Source: Caviibacter sp963550915 (GTDB lineage Bacteria; Fusobacteriota; Fusobacteriia; Fusobacteriales; Leptotrichiaceae). Taken from it: 64,000 nucleotides of DNA. A program made the translations under genes and the position numbers. The stretch is taken from contig CAUVEB010000004.1 in the NCBI GenBank assembly GCA_963550915.1, forward strand, positions 1 through 64,000. Reading direction: 5' to 3'. The notes beneath the pieces are model-generated. The model was not told the origin of the DNA and ran no database searches. It worked only from the letters and a program-made list of their open reading frames with translations. This document shows, piece by piece, positions 33,929 to 43,645 of this stretch (position 1 is its first letter; each line of letters begins with the position of its first letter).

Positions 33929-34879
33929 TTAATATATTTTAATTATTTCAATATTTGTATAATAATGTTTTAAAATCATATCATAAGTATATCCATAATG
34001 AAGTGCTAGATTTTTAGCACCGTGTTGAGACATCCCTACACCGTGTCCATATCCTATTCCCTCAAATGACACAGTATCATCATTAACAGTCATAACAAAA
34101 TTTACACTTTTTATTTTTGTATTACCTACTTTTGAACGAAATTTATTTGCAGAAATTTTATACTTATCATTTATTATTACATTTTTTACTATAATTTCAT
34201 CTGTATTTTCATTTTCAACTTTTATATCTTTAATATTGTATCCAAGTTTATTTGATAATTCAGAAATCTTTATCTTATATGACCACAATTTATAGTCGCT
34301 AAATTCTTGAACTGATATTAGATATGGTATATCGCTACCAAAAACTTGATGTGCAGATAAAGTTCTTGAACCACTACTTGCATGGTACATCGCATTAATT
34401 GGCTTACCATCATGTATCATTATCATACCCTTGGTATCATCTACTGCTTTTCTTATTTTATCATTTACAATAGTAATTTTCTTATATACTTGTGATGTTG
34501 TACTACTATATACATCAAAATTATTTTTAGAATTTTTTAAAATATTATTATATGCATATGTTCTAGCTGCTATTGCTTGTGCCATTAAAGCTTGCATAGG
34601 AAAACTACTACCTACTTCATGAGTTACTACTGAATAAAGATAAGTTTCAATATCTAATACCATTATTTGATTACTTGAACTTTCTTTTACTCTTATATAT
34701 TCTATTTTTGGTATATCATATAAAAATGTTTTATTTTCTTCTTCTTTTTTTTCTTCTATTTTAGTCTGTACATGCTCTTTTTTAGATTTTGGCTTTCTAT
34801 TCTCGTATATATCAATTTCATTTTTATTTATCATACTACAACTTGTTAGTAGTATAGTTAACATTAACAGTTTTTTCAT
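33929..34879 (-). CDS. SpoIID/LytB-domain lipoprotein
   Basis: A 316-residue secreted protein with a lipobox (LTSC, Cys14), a Lys/Glu-rich linker (~25-50) and a SpoIID/LytB domain. The domain shows YLYSVVTHEVGSSFP (~81-95) with the conserved Glu, AQAIAARTYAY (~100-110) and the final GYGHGVGMSQHGA (~276-288). In Bacillus, SpoIID is a lytic transglycosylase that cuts denuded glycan; LytB-type members enhance amidases. There is no sign of sporulation here, so a general wall-remodelling role beside MltG is likely. Its start overlaps the mltG stop by one base. Confidence 0.87.
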   Translation of the reverse strand: MKKLLMLTILLTSCSMINKNEIDIYENRKPKSKKEHVQTKIEEKKEEENKTFLYDIPKIEYIRVKESSSNQIMVLDIETYLYSVVTHEVGSSFPMQALMAQAIAARTYAYNNILKNSKNNFDVYSSTTSQVYKKITIVNDKIRKAVDDTKGMIMIHDGKPINAMYHASSGSRTLSAHQVFGSDIPYLISVQEFSDYKLWSYKIKISELSNKLGYNIKDIKVENENTDEIIVKNVIINDKYKISANKFRSKVGNTKIKSVNFVMTVNDDTVSFEGIGYGHGVGMSQHGAKNLALHYGYTYDMILKHYYTNIEIIKIY

Positions 34880-35826
34880 TATTTTAAATGTCCACTTTCT
34901 TTTCTTTGTTTTAAATGTTCATTATGCGTTTTTGAAAAATATGTTTTATCATTATACATAAAAAAGTAATAATAATTATTTTTTTCTGGATTCATTGCTG
35001 AATATATGCTCTCAAAACTAGGGTTACATATAGGGCTTGGTGTTAATCCCTTATGTTTATATGTGTTATATTTTGAATTAGATGTTAATAAATCCTTTTT
35101 ATATGCCATTCTTTCAAGTTCGTATTTTAAAGTAGCATCAGACTGTAACATCATACCAATTTCAAGTCTGTTTTTAAATATCCCAGCAATTATTGCTTTA
35201 TCTTCTTTATGTCTTGTTTCTTTTTCAATTATAGATGCTAAAATTAGATTATTATAGAACTCTTTTTTATTTGGGTATTCTGAAGGTGGAAATTTTGATA
35301 AAAAAGTTCCAAATATCTTATCTAATATCTCAATTGGACTACTATCTTGATTGAAAAAATATGTTTCTGGATAAAAATATCCTTCAAAGTTTTCAGAATG
35401 AGGATAATAGAAAACATACTCTTTCATTTCTTCTAGCATTTTCTCTTTTTTTGCAAGTCCAAGTGCTTCTATTCTTTCTAACACTTGTTTTGTAGTAAAT
35501 CCCTCAGGTATAGTTAAACTTATTTGTTCACTATTTGTACTAATTATTTTAGTAATAAGGTTGTATTTTGTCATCTTATTTTTCAGTGTATATTTACCAT
35601 TTTTAATTTTCTTATCATTATTTGTAAGTTTAAAGTATATTTTATCAGCTATAGTATACTCTAAATTTATACTACTATAAACTTTTCTAAAATTTGATCC
35701 TTTATCTACTATCAGTTCTTTTCCACTAAAATTATGAGTATTATAGAAAATATCATAAGAAATGTATAAAGAAAACACTATAAATAAAGTAAATACTAAA
35801 AATATAAGATTAAATATTTTTCTCAC
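34879..35826 (-). CDS. mltG: Endolytic transglycosylase MltG
   Basis: An inner-membrane lytic transglycosylase that cuts nascent glycan strands, ~315 residues. It has one N-terminal transmembrane helix (~5-24), a LysM-like domain, and the YceG catalytic domain with the active-site Glu in LASIIEKET (~197-205), then NRLEIGMMLQSDATLKYEL (~220-238). I favour the GTG at 35826, which has GAGGGA 4 nt upstream; the ATG at 35847 has no ribosome site. This keeps a 17-nt overlap with the upstream gene. Confidence 0.9.
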   Translation of the reverse strand: MRKIFNLIFLVFTLFIVFSLYISYDIFYNTHNFSGKELIVDKGSNFRKVYSSINLEYTIADKIYFKLTNNDKKIKNGKYTLKNKMTKYNLITKIISTNSEQISLTIPEGFTTKQVLERIEALGLAKKEKMLEEMKEYVFYYPHSENFEGYFYPETYFFNQDSSPIEILDKIFGTFLSKFPPSEYPNKKEFYNNLILASIIEKETRHKEDKAIIAGIFKNRLEIGMMLQSDATLKYELERMAYKKDLLTSNSKYNTYKHKGLTPSPICNPSFESIYSAMNPEKNNYYYFFMYNDKTYFSKTHNEHLKQRKESGHLK

Positions 35827-36928
35827 TATGTCCCTCACTTTTTTCATTAATTAAATACTTAAAAAATCCATATTCTATTTCTTTTATAAATACAATTCTA
35901 ATTATTACAAGAATTATTGGACCATATAAAAAGCCTATAATTCCAAATATTCTATATCCACTATAAAGTGCAACAAGCGTTAATAGTGGATGAACTCCTG
36001 CTTTTGTACTTATTAGCTTTGGTTCTATATATTGTCTTATTAATGTGATTATAACATATAGAACTATTATACTAATACCTAATATGTATTCTTTATTAAG
36101 TAATATTTGAACCATACTATATGGTATTAATACTGTACCTGTGCCAAGTATAGGTAGAGCATCAACTACTGATGTTAATAGAGCAAATATTAAAATGTAT
36201 TCTAATTTAGCTGTATATAAATTTATGATACTAAAACCTATTAATAACTCAAAAAAACATATTGTTATTAACATTAATTGTGTTTTAATGTATACAAAAA
36301 GCATACTTAATACATCTTTTTTAATCATAAAAAACGTATCTATCCATGATTTTGGCATTTGTTTTTCAAAAAAATTAATTATCTCTTTTTTTTCAAATAA
36401 TATAATATACGATGATAGTACTGTAATTACAATATACACACTCATACTTGGTATTTGTTTTACAATATTTATACTTGAATTTATTAAAACAAAAATGTAG
36501 TTTGTAAAATAGTTTACAAGCTTAGTTGAAGCTATATTTATATAAGTAATAGTATAACTTGGTAAAAATTTTATATATGAATTAATTTCATTTGGAATAT
36601 TAGAAATAGCATCTAATATTGTTTTTGAATTTTGTCCAAGTTCACTACTAAATTTCACTACTTCAATTGTTATATTAAAGATTATTATTATAAATATAAA
36701 TAGAAGTAAAATATAAAATAGGGTAAGCGTTAATAATTTTGCAATATTTTTCTTCATTTTTGTCTTTTCACTTATAAATCTAGCAACTGGATTTGTTATA
36801 CTAACAATAATAGTTGCAATAAGAAACGGCAGTAAAAACACCATAAGTCTAAATGTAACAAGTAGTAATATTAATACTGATGTTACATATATAAGTGGTG
36901 TAAGTCTTTTTATATCAAAGCCTATCAT
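35810..36928 (-). CDS. PerM/YdiK-like AI-2E family transporter
   Basis: A 372-residue protein with about eight transmembrane helices in the pattern of the AI-2E/PerM family (PF01594), including VDALPILGTGTVLIPYS (~262-278) and YIEPKLISTKAGVHPLL (~310-326), both conserved. Family members have been linked to autoinducer-2 export, Na+/H+ exchange or permeability; none of these can be assigned here. The start overlaps the uvrA stop by 4 nt and the end overlaps mltG. Confidence 0.82.
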   Translation of the reverse strand: MIGFDIKRLTPLIYVTSVLILLLVTFRLMVFLLPFLIATIIVSITNPVARFISEKTKMKKNIAKLLTLTLFYILLLFIFIIIIFNITIEVVKFSSELGQNSKTILDAISNIPNEINSYIKFLPSYTITYINIASTKLVNYFTNYIFVLINSSINIVKQIPSMSVYIVITVLSSYIILFEKKEIINFFEKQMPKSWIDTFFMIKKDVLSMLFVYIKTQLMLITICFFELLIGFSIINLYTAKLEYILIFALLTSVVDALPILGTGTVLIPYSMVQILLNKEYILGISIIVLYVIITLIRQYIEPKLISTKAGVHPLLTLVALYSGYRIFGIIGFLYGPIILVIIRIVFIKEIEYGFFKYLINEKSEGHSEKNI

Positions 36929-39762
36929 TTATTTTTTCTCCTTAAAACTTTTTTTAAAAATTGTCCTGTATATGATTTTTCATTTTTGCTAACTTTTTCA
37001 GGTGTACCTGTTGCAACTATTTGTCCACCATTTTGACCACCATTAGGTCCTATATCAATAATATAGTCTGCTGATTTAATTACATCTAAATTGTGCTCTA
37101 TAACAATTACACTGTTATTATTATCAACCAATCTATTTAAAACTAAAAGTAATTTTCTAATATCTTCAAAATGTAGTCCTGTCGTAGGTTCATCTAATAT
37201 ATATACAGTATCGCCATTACTTGTTTTTGATAATTCACTAGATAATTTTATACGTTGAGCTTCTCCACCTGATAATGTAGTTGCACTTTGTCCAAGTTTA
37301 ATATAGTCCATACCAACATCAATTAGTGTACTTAATTTTCTATTTAAAGAAGGTATTTGACTAAAAAACTCATATGCTTGTATTACTGTCATGTTTAATA
37401 CATCATCAATATTTTTACCTTTATACTTAACTTCTAAAGTTTCATTATTGTATCTTTTACCCTTGCATATTTCACATTTTACATATACATCCGGTAAAAA
37501 GTTCATCTCAATTTTCACTATACCTGCACCAGAACAAGATTCACATCTTCCACCTTTAATATTAAATGAAAATCTACCTTTATCAAAGCCACGTATTTTT
37601 GCATCATTTGTCTTTGAAAATAGGTCTCTAATATCATCAAATATTTTAGTATAAGTTGCCGTATTTGATCTTGGAGTTCTTCCTATTGGACTTTGGTCTA
37701 TATTAATTACTTTTTTTAGACTATCAAGTCCGCTTATTTCTTTATAATCAAGCGGATATAGTTTTGAACCATTTAGTTTATTGCTTAAAATTGGATATAG
37801 TGTTTGATTAATAAGTGTACTCTTACCACTACCTGACACCCCAGTTACAACTGTTAAAACTGATAAAGGTATATCAACACTAACGTTTTTTAAATTATTT
37901 CCGCTACAAGATTTTAGTTTTAAAAACTTATCTGCTTTTCTTCTATTCTTTGGTATTTCAATACTATAAGTTCCAGATAAAAATTTACCTGTAATTGATT
38001 TTTCATTTTCCATTATTTCTTTTGGTGTACCTTTTGCAACTATTTGACCACCATTTATACCTGCACCAGGTCCTATATCAAGTAAATAATCACACTCTCT
38101 CATTGTGTCTTCATCATGTTCTACTATTATTAGTGTATTACCTAAATCTTTTAATTCTTTTAACGTTGCTAGAAGTTTTTCATTATCTCTTTGATGTAGA
38201 CCTATACTTGGTTCATCAAGTACGTATATAACACCAGTAAGCTTACTTCCAATTTGTGTTGCAAGTCTTATTCTTTGGCTTTCTCCACCTGATAATGTTC
38301 TTGTATTTCTTGATAAACTAAGGTAATTAAGTCCTACATTTGCCATAAATGTAAGTCTTTCACGTATTTCTTTTAATATTTCTTTTGCAATTTGCTCTTC
38401 TTTTTTAGTTAAAGTTAAATTATCAAAAAAAGTTAATGCATCTGAAATACTTAATTTTGTTACATCAATAATTGATTTATCATTTATTTTTATACTTAAA
38501 ACTATGTCTTTTAACCTATTTCCATTACACTTACTACAATTTTTTTCTATCATATACTTATTTTCAAGTTCTTCTCTTATGCTTTCACTAAAAGATTCTT
38601 TGTATCTTCTATAAGCAAGTGATATTATTCCTTCAAACGTTTTATATCCATCATAATTATATTCTTTTGTGTTTATAGTAAATCTATATTTCTTATCAGA
38701 ACCAAAAAATAGTAGTTTTCTTTCTTCATCTGTAAGTTCGCTGTAACTCTTCTTTTCATCAATATTATGTGCTTTTAAAAAGTCAATATACATTTTGTAT
38801 GTCCACGAAGTTTTAGAGTTTCCACCACATAAAAATACTCCTCCATCGTTTATGGGTTGGTTTTCATCTATTACTATTTTATTCTCATCTATTACAAGTG
38901 CAGAACCCAAACCATTACACTCTTCACAAGCTCCATATGGTGCATTAAATGAAAATAGTCTAGGTACTATTTCAGGAAAACTTACATCTTCATGATTTTC
39001 ACAAACAAAATTTTCATTATATCTATTTCTTACATTATTTAATTCAATTTCAATACTACCTTGTGATAGTGATATACCTTGTTCTACTGCTTGAGTAATT
39101 CTTGTAAAAATTTCTTTTTCATCTTCTTTTCTAATTATTACTCTATCTATTACAACATAAATATTATGTCTTTTATTCTTATCAAGTTCTATTATATCAT
39201 CTAGTTCAAAATAAGTACCGTCTACTTCTACTCTTTGAAACCCTTGTTTTTGAAGCGAAATAAATAAATTTTTAAATGTCCCCTTTTTATCTTTAACTAC
39301 AGGAGATAATATTATCATTTTATCTTTTTCATTACATTTTTTATATACATCATCTATTATTTCTTGAACTGACTTTCTTGTTACAACTTCATTACATATA
39401 GGGCAATGTGCAATTCCTATATGCCCCCATAATAATCTCATATAGTCGTAAATTTCTGTCATTGTTCCAACTGTTGATCTTGGATTTTTAGAAACACTTT
39501 TTTGTTCAATAGATATAGCAGGTGATAATCCTTCAATACTATCTAGTTCTGGTTTTTTCATTTGAGATATAAACTGTCTTGCATATGCAGATAAGCTTTC
39601 TACATATCTTCTTTGACCTTCTGAGTAAATTGTATCAAAAGCTATAGACGATTTACCACTACCTGATACGCCTGTTATTACAACCATTTTTCCTTTTGGA
39701 ATATCTATATCTATATTCTTTAAATTATGCTCTCTAGCTCCTTTAATTTTAATAAAATCCAT
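36925..39762 (-). CDS. uvrA: Excinuclease ABC subunit A
   Basis: A 945-residue UvrA, the damage-recognition ATPase of nucleotide excision repair. It has two ABC modules: Walker A GVSGSGKS at 31-38 and again at ~640, with LSGGESQRIRLA and LSGGEAQRIKL signatures. Zinc-binding cysteines are visible in CSKCNGNR (~405) and CESCSGAG (~740) with the CEICKG partner. The length is normal. It heads a six-gene minus-strand operon that runs to ftsH. AGAGGTG precedes the ATG. Confidence 0.97.
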   Translation of the reverse strand: MDFIKIKGAREHNLKNIDIDIPKGKMVVITGVSGSGKSSIAFDTIYSEGQRRYVESLSAYARQFISQMKKPELDSIEGLSPAISIEQKSVSKNPRSTVGTMTEIYDYMRLLWGHIGIAHCPICNEVVTRKSVQEIIDDVYKKCNEKDKMIILSPVVKDKKGTFKNLFISLQKQGFQRVEVDGTYFELDDIIELDKNKRHNIYVVIDRVIIRKEDEKEIFTRITQAVEQGISLSQGSIEIELNNVRNRYNENFVCENHEDVSFPEIVPRLFSFNAPYGACEECNGLGSALVIDENKIVIDENQPINDGGVFLCGGNSKTSWTYKMYIDFLKAHNIDEKKSYSELTDEERKLLFFGSDKKYRFTINTKEYNYDGYKTFEGIISLAYRRYKESFSESIREELENKYMIEKNCSKCNGNRLKDIVLSIKINDKSIIDVTKLSISDALTFFDNLTLTKKEEQIAKEILKEIRERLTFMANVGLNYLSLSRNTRTLSGGESQRIRLATQIGSKLTGVIYVLDEPSIGLHQRDNEKLLATLKELKDLGNTLIIVEHDEDTMRECDYLLDIGPGAGINGGQIVAKGTPKEIMENEKSITGKFLSGTYSIEIPKNRRKADKFLKLKSCSGNNLKNVSVDIPLSVLTVVTGVSGSGKSTLINQTLYPILSNKLNGSKLYPLDYKEISGLDSLKKVINIDQSPIGRTPRSNTATYTKIFDDIRDLFSKTNDAKIRGFDKGRFSFNIKGGRCESCSGAGIVKIEMNFLPDVYVKCEICKGKRYNNETLEVKYKGKNIDDVLNMTVIQAYEFFSQIPSLNRKLSTLIDVGMDYIKLGQSATTLSGGEAQRIKLSSELSKTSNGDTVYILDEPTTGLHFEDIRKLLLVLNRLVDNNNSVIVIEHNLDVIKSADYIIDIGPNGGQNGGQIVATGTPEKVSKNEKSYTGQFLKKVLRRKNK

Positions 39763-39779
39763 ATTGCACCTCTTGTTTT

Positions 39780-39788
39780 ATTATATCA
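39780..39788 (-). promoter_or_regulatory. Extended -10 promoter of uvrA operon
   Basis: TGATATAAT on the minus strand, 18 nt before the uvrA ATG; no clear -35 at 17 bp, as is common with extended -10 promoters. I see no LexA-type operator next to it. Confidence 0.55.
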
Positions 39789-39791
39789 TGA

Positions 39792-39820
39792 TTAACTAAA
39801 AAATAATACTGTGATATAAT
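39792..39820 (+). promoter_or_regulatory. Promoter of cutC
   Basis: -35 TTAACT (39792-39797), a 17-bp spacer and -10 TATAAT (39815-39820) preceded by TG (TGATATAAT). Divergent from the uvrA promoter. Confidence 0.65.
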
Positions 39821-39853
39821 AAAAATAAATGAAGTTTAAGGAGAGTAATTAAT

Positions 39854-40528
39854 ATGTTTGAGCTATGTATTCAAAATATAGATGATGTTATAATCGCTGA
39901 GAAGTATAAGAAAATTATAAATAGAATTGAGCTTAATAGTGCAATTGAAGTAGGTGGTTTAACACCTGATCTTGAAATACTTAAAATAGCTAAGCAAAAA
40001 ACAACTATACCAATAATTGCAATGCTTAGAGTTCGTTCAGGTAATTTTATCTATACTGATTTAGAATTTTTAGCTATGTATGAAAGTGCTAAAAATCTTT
40101 TAAAGTATGCTGATGGTCTAGCTTTTGGTGCTTTAAATGAAGACGATACAATTGATATAGATAAAACTAAAATTATTTTAAATTTATGTAAGGAATATAA
40201 AAAGGAGTTTGTATTTCATAGAGCAATTGATGTAAGTAAAAATTATTTAGAGAATATAAAAATGCTTGATAATATGGGTGTTGATAGAATACTTACAAGT
40301 GGACATGAACACAATGTGGAGCTTGGTTTTGATAATATTAAAAATATAAAAACGAAATGTGAAATACTACTTGGTTCAGGAATAAATATTAAGAATTATA
40401 GTAAATTTATGAACTTTAATGTTCATGGAACTTTTTCTAAAAAAGTTGACTCTAAACTTTTTGGATATTATTTAAAGCTTGATGAAAATAATTTAAAAGT
40501 ATTATATAGTGAAAAAGCTACTGATTAG
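39854..40528 (+). CDS. cutC: CutC family protein
   Basis: A 224-residue TIM-barrel protein of the CutC family. Signatures: NRIELNSAIEVGGLTPD (~22-38, usually RIELC-AL--GGLTPS), MLRVRSGNFIYTD (~56-68), EFVFHRAIDV (~118-127) and RILTSGHE (~143-150). CutC was linked to copper homeostasis in E. coli, but the direct role is disputed. It is a single-gene transcript with promoter and terminator, unlinked to metal genes. It starts MFELCIQN, so the Cys5 typical of the family is kept. Confidence 0.9.
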   Translation: MFELCIQNIDDVIIAEKYKKIINRIELNSAIEVGGLTPDLEILKIAKQKTTIPIIAMLRVRSGNFIYTDLEFLAMYESAKNLLKYADGLAFGALNEDDTIDIDKTKIILNLCKEYKKEFVFHRAIDVSKNYLENIKMLDNMGVDRILTSGHEHNVELGFDNIKNIKTKCEILLGSGINIKNYSKFMNFNVHGTFSKKVDSKLFGYYLKLDENNLKVLYSEKATD

Positions 40529-40537
40529 TAGCTTTTT
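40512..40537. terminator. Bidirectional terminator, cutC / dinG
   Basis: An 11-bp perfect stem AAAAAGCTACT / AGTAGCTTTTT with loop GATT overlaps the cutC stop codon and lies directly beyond the dinG stop at 40536. Both strands end in a T run. Confidence 0.82.
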
Positions 40538-42455
40538 ATATTTTTATTATATTTTTACTAGGCATTGAATTTAATATTGTTCTTCCATATGATTTTTTCA
40601 ATATTCTATTATCAAGTATAACAATTTCACCATTATCTTCCTTAGATCTTATAAGTCTTCCTACACCTTGGCACAACTTTATTATCATAATTGGAAGTTG
40701 ATAATCCATAAATGGTATACCACCATTTTCTTTTATATTTTCAATTATTGCCTCAACAACCGGATCATCTGGTACCTGAAATGGTAATTTTGGTATAATT
40801 ATATTATTTAATTTTTCACCTTTAATATCAACACCTTCCCAGAAACTATCAGTTCCAAGCAGTATTGTTTTTTCTTGTGATTTAAAAGCTTCAATTAGAT
40901 TTGTTCTTGACATATCCCCTTGTTTTAAAATATTAAAATCTTCTAATTCTAATTTATTATATACATCTTCCATAAACTTATATGATGTAAATAAAACAAA
41001 ACTGTTACCATTCTTATTTTTTATATATTCATTTAAAAATTTAGCTACGTAATCAATATATTCCTTAGAATTAACGTCATAATTATTTTGTGAGATTAAT
41101 ATTTTCATATTTTTATCATAGTCAAAGGGTGAACTCATGACATACTCACTAAAATCTTCAATTCCAAGTCTTGATTTTATATACTTAAATTCTTTTGCTA
41201 TTCTAAGAGTTGCAGACGTCATTATTATATTCTTATCATCTTTTAAAAGCTCTTGTTTTAACTTATCTGATATGATAAATGGTGTTGATATAATTTGAAG
41301 TTCTAGCGTATTTTCATTAAATTTAAACCAGTTAACATATTCATTTTGTGGATTTTTTTCAATAGTTTCTAAGTTTTTAATATTTTCTTTTAGTTTTTCA
41401 TATATACTAAAAAAATCATCTGTTATTTGCTCTTCAATGTTAAGATATTCAACATTTTCCTTCATTATCTTAACTATTTTATTTATTTTTTTATAATCAG
41501 AAATAATATTGTTATAGTATTTAATATAATCATTTAGCATGTCTTCAATATATTTTCTTCTTATATGAACTAAATTTTTTTGTACTATTATTTTTGAAAT
41601 CTCAGCACATAATTTTATAAAATTAGTATAAATTGATGTAAATAGCTCTATTAACTCTTCTTTATGCTCTTCAAAAAGTAAAAATGTTCTACTATCTAAT
41701 ACTGTAGATAGCTTATTTAACATTGTAATATATGAACCACTCTTAGTTTTAAAGTTATATAGCATTCCTAATATTATACTTAGTTCATCTGAGCTTACTT
41801 TGTACTCAAAATACTTTCTTGCAACATTTTCAATATTATGTGCTTCATCAATTAGTAAAACATCAAATTTAGGTAGTATTTTATCATATTTTAAATGTGA
41901 AAAAAGTAAAGAATGATTTACAATAAGTATTTCATTATACTGCAATTCTTTTCTTGCTTTGTAGAAAAAACAATTACATTTTTTAGGTGAACAAAAATCT
42001 TTATCAGATTTAATCATATTCCACTCTTCATTACTTACATAAAAATCTATTTCTGCTCTATCACCTGTATGTGTATTTTCAAACCATTCAGTAATTTTTG
42101 GGTTCTTATTATTTTTATAATATCTATCACTACAAATATAGTTACTTCTACCCTTAACAAGTGTATACCTTATTTCCTGTCCGATAATTTTTTCTAGAAG
42201 TGGCAAATCCTTTTCAACTAATTGCTCTTGTAAATTAATTGTATTTGTTGATATGACAACTCTTGTATCATTTTCCTTTGCATAAAGAACTAAAGGAAGT
42301 AAATATGCAAGAGTTTTACCTATACCTGTTCCAGCTTCAATAATACAAGGAGTATTCTCTTCTAAGTGTTTTTGTATTGTTTTAGCCATTTCTATTTGAC
42401 CTTCTCTATTTTCAAAATTAAAGTCATTTATCATACTATCAAAATATTTTTTCAT
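40536..42455 (-). CDS. dinG: DinG-like ATP-dependent DNA helicase
   Basis: A ~639-residue XPD/DinG superfamily 2 helicase. Walker A is EAGTGIGKT (40-48), the DEAH box LLIDEAHN is at ~200, and the C-terminal motif VI region is QGVGRLIRSKED (~590). Four cysteines between motifs I and II (YICSDR ~107; FCSPKKCNCFF ~155-163) match the [4Fe-4S] domain. There is no N-terminal exonuclease domain. The start is the ATG at 42455, with GAGGAT upstream; the longer frame adds 19 residues across the promoter and lacks a ribosome site. It is transcribed alone. Confidence 0.88.
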   Translation of the reverse strand: MKKYFDSMINDFNFENREGQIEMAKTIQKHLEENTPCIIEAGTGIGKTLAYLLPLVLYAKENDTRVVISTNTINLQEQLVEKDLPLLEKIIGQEIRYTLVKGRSNYICSDRYYKNNKNPKITEWFENTHTGDRAEIDFYVSNEEWNMIKSDKDFCSPKKCNCFFYKARKELQYNEILIVNHSLLFSHLKYDKILPKFDVLLIDEAHNIENVARKYFEYKVSSDELSIILGMLYNFKTKSGSYITMLNKLSTVLDSRTFLLFEEHKEELIELFTSIYTNFIKLCAEISKIIVQKNLVHIRRKYIEDMLNDYIKYYNNIISDYKKINKIVKIMKENVEYLNIEEQITDDFFSIYEKLKENIKNLETIEKNPQNEYVNWFKFNENTLELQIISTPFIISDKLKQELLKDDKNIIMTSATLRIAKEFKYIKSRLGIEDFSEYVMSSPFDYDKNMKILISQNNYDVNSKEYIDYVAKFLNEYIKNKNGNSFVLFTSYKFMEDVYNKLELEDFNILKQGDMSRTNLIEAFKSQEKTILLGTDSFWEGVDIKGEKLNNIIIPKLPFQVPDDPVVEAIIENIKENGGIPFMDYQLPIMIIKLCQGVGRLIRSKEDNGEIVILDNRILKKSYGRTILNSMPSKNIIKI

Positions 42456-42483
42456 TATTTTATCCTCATTATTTAATACTAAA

Positions 42484-42512
42484 ATTATATACATTTTAGA
42501 CTGTAAAATCAA
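42484..42512 (-). promoter_or_regulatory. Promoter of dinG
   Basis: -35 TTGATT (42507-42512), a 17-bp spacer and -10 TATAAT (42484-42489). It supports the shorter dinG start, because the longest frame would begin at the -35. Confidence 0.7.
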
Positions 42513-42520
42513 TAAAATTA

Positions 42521-42529
42521 TGATATACT
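42521..42529 (+). promoter_or_regulatory. Extended -10 promoter of folC
   Basis: TGATATACT, an extended -10, lies 17 nt before the folC ATG; no good -35. The leader would be about 10 nt and contains TTTGGAGG. Confidence 0.5.
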
Positions 42530-42545
42530 AAGTTTGGAGGCAGTT

Positions 42546-43631
42546 ATGTACAACGAGATATTTTCAAGGATAAGAGAAGAAAAAATTGATTTAAAAAAAT
42601 ATATAAATGGGAAATTACCATATCTTATACACATTGGTGGAACTAATGGTAAGGGCTCAACTTGTTCATATTTAGAATGTGTTTTAATGAGTAAGTACAA
42701 GGTGGGTAAATTTACATCTCCACACCTATTTAAACCAAATGAAAGAATCACAATTAACCAAAATGAAATATCTGATGAAGACTTTTTTAGATATTATACA
42801 AAATTTAAAAATCTTAAGATTGGATTTTTTGATTTTTGCTTTTTAATTGCAATGAACTATTTTATAGATAATGAAGTAGATATTGCTATAATTGAGGTTG
42901 GTATTGGCGGTAGACATGATACAACAAATATATTTAATTATGATATAGCGTTAATAACAAATGTTTCAATAGATCATACTGATATCTTAGGTAATACACT
43001 TAGTGATATAGCATATGAAAAAGCTGGTATATGTAAAAATAATACACTTACTTTTTATTCACAAGATAATATTTATTTAAAAGAAGAAATATCAAAAATG
43101 ACTAATAATTCAAAATATGTTAAACCTATTAATGGCTTTGATTTACCACTTAAAGGCATAGCACAAAAGCAAAATTTTGCACTTGCATATGAAGTTTTTA
43201 AAATATTTAAAATTGATGATAATACTATTAAAAATTATCTAAAATTTTTCAAATTAAAAGGTAGACAAGAAAAATTAGCTGATAATGTTTATATCGATGT
43301 ATCTCATAATGAAGCATCATTTTTAAACTTAAAAGAAAATTTTAAAAAATATGACAATATACACATATTTATGACTGCACTTTCTGATAAAGATATATTG
43401 AAAATGTATGAAATAGCAAAAACTTTTGCAAGCAAGATTAGTTTATATCCACTATCTAATGTAAAAAGAGGTAGGGATATAGAAAATATTAGAAAAATTT
43501 TAGGAGATGTTGATATTGTAGATGAAATATATATTGATAATGACTATATTAATATATATTGTGGTTCATTTTACTTCATATCAGAAATTCATGATAAACT
43601 AATTAGCATGATTAATAAAAATGGAAGATAA
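42546..43631 (+). CDS. folC: Dihydrofolate synthase / folylpolyglutamate synthase
   Basis: A ~361-residue Mur-ligase-like enzyme that adds glutamate to dihydropteroate or folates. The P-loop is HIGGTNGKGST (29-39), followed by FTSPHL (~60-65), VEVGIGGRHDTTN (~118-130) and TNVSIDHTDILG (~140-151). It is shorter than the usual ~420 residues, mainly in the C-terminal domain. The ATG at 42546 follows GGAGG by 5 nt; the in-frame TTG upstream overlaps that site. It has its own promoter and terminator, and no other folate gene is close. Confidence 0.9.
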   Translation: MYNEIFSRIREEKIDLKKYINGKLPYLIHIGGTNGKGSTCSYLECVLMSKYKVGKFTSPHLFKPNERITINQNEISDEDFFRYYTKFKNLKIGFFDFCFLIAMNYFIDNEVDIAIIEVGIGGRHDTTNIFNYDIALITNVSIDHTDILGNTLSDIAYEKAGICKNNTLTFYSQDNIYLKEEISKMTNNSKYVKPINGFDLPLKGIAQKQNFALAYEVFKIFKIDDNTIKNYLKFFKLKGRQEKLADNVYIDVSHNEASFLNLKENFKKYDNIHIFMTALSDKDILKMYEIAKTFASKISLYPLSNVKRGRDIENIRKILGDVDIVDEIYIDNDYINIYCGSFYFISEIHDKLISMINKNGR

Positions 43632-43645
43632 TATCTTCCATTTTT
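43617..43645. terminator. Bidirectional terminator, folC / dipeptidase
   Basis: A 9-bp core stem ATGGAAGAT (43621-43629) / ATCTTCCAT (43633-43641), extended by A:T pairs, loop of three, with T runs both ways. It overlaps the folC stop codon. Confidence 0.82.

Noticed and set aside
35810..36928. Autoinducer-2 exporter role for the PerM-like protein
   Set aside because: The family name alone does not show this; members have varied proposed roles and no quorum-sensing gene is near.
39763..39853. LexA/SOS operator at uvrA
   Set aside because: The divergent promoters overlap AT-rich partial palindromes, but none matches a known LexA box well enough to claim.
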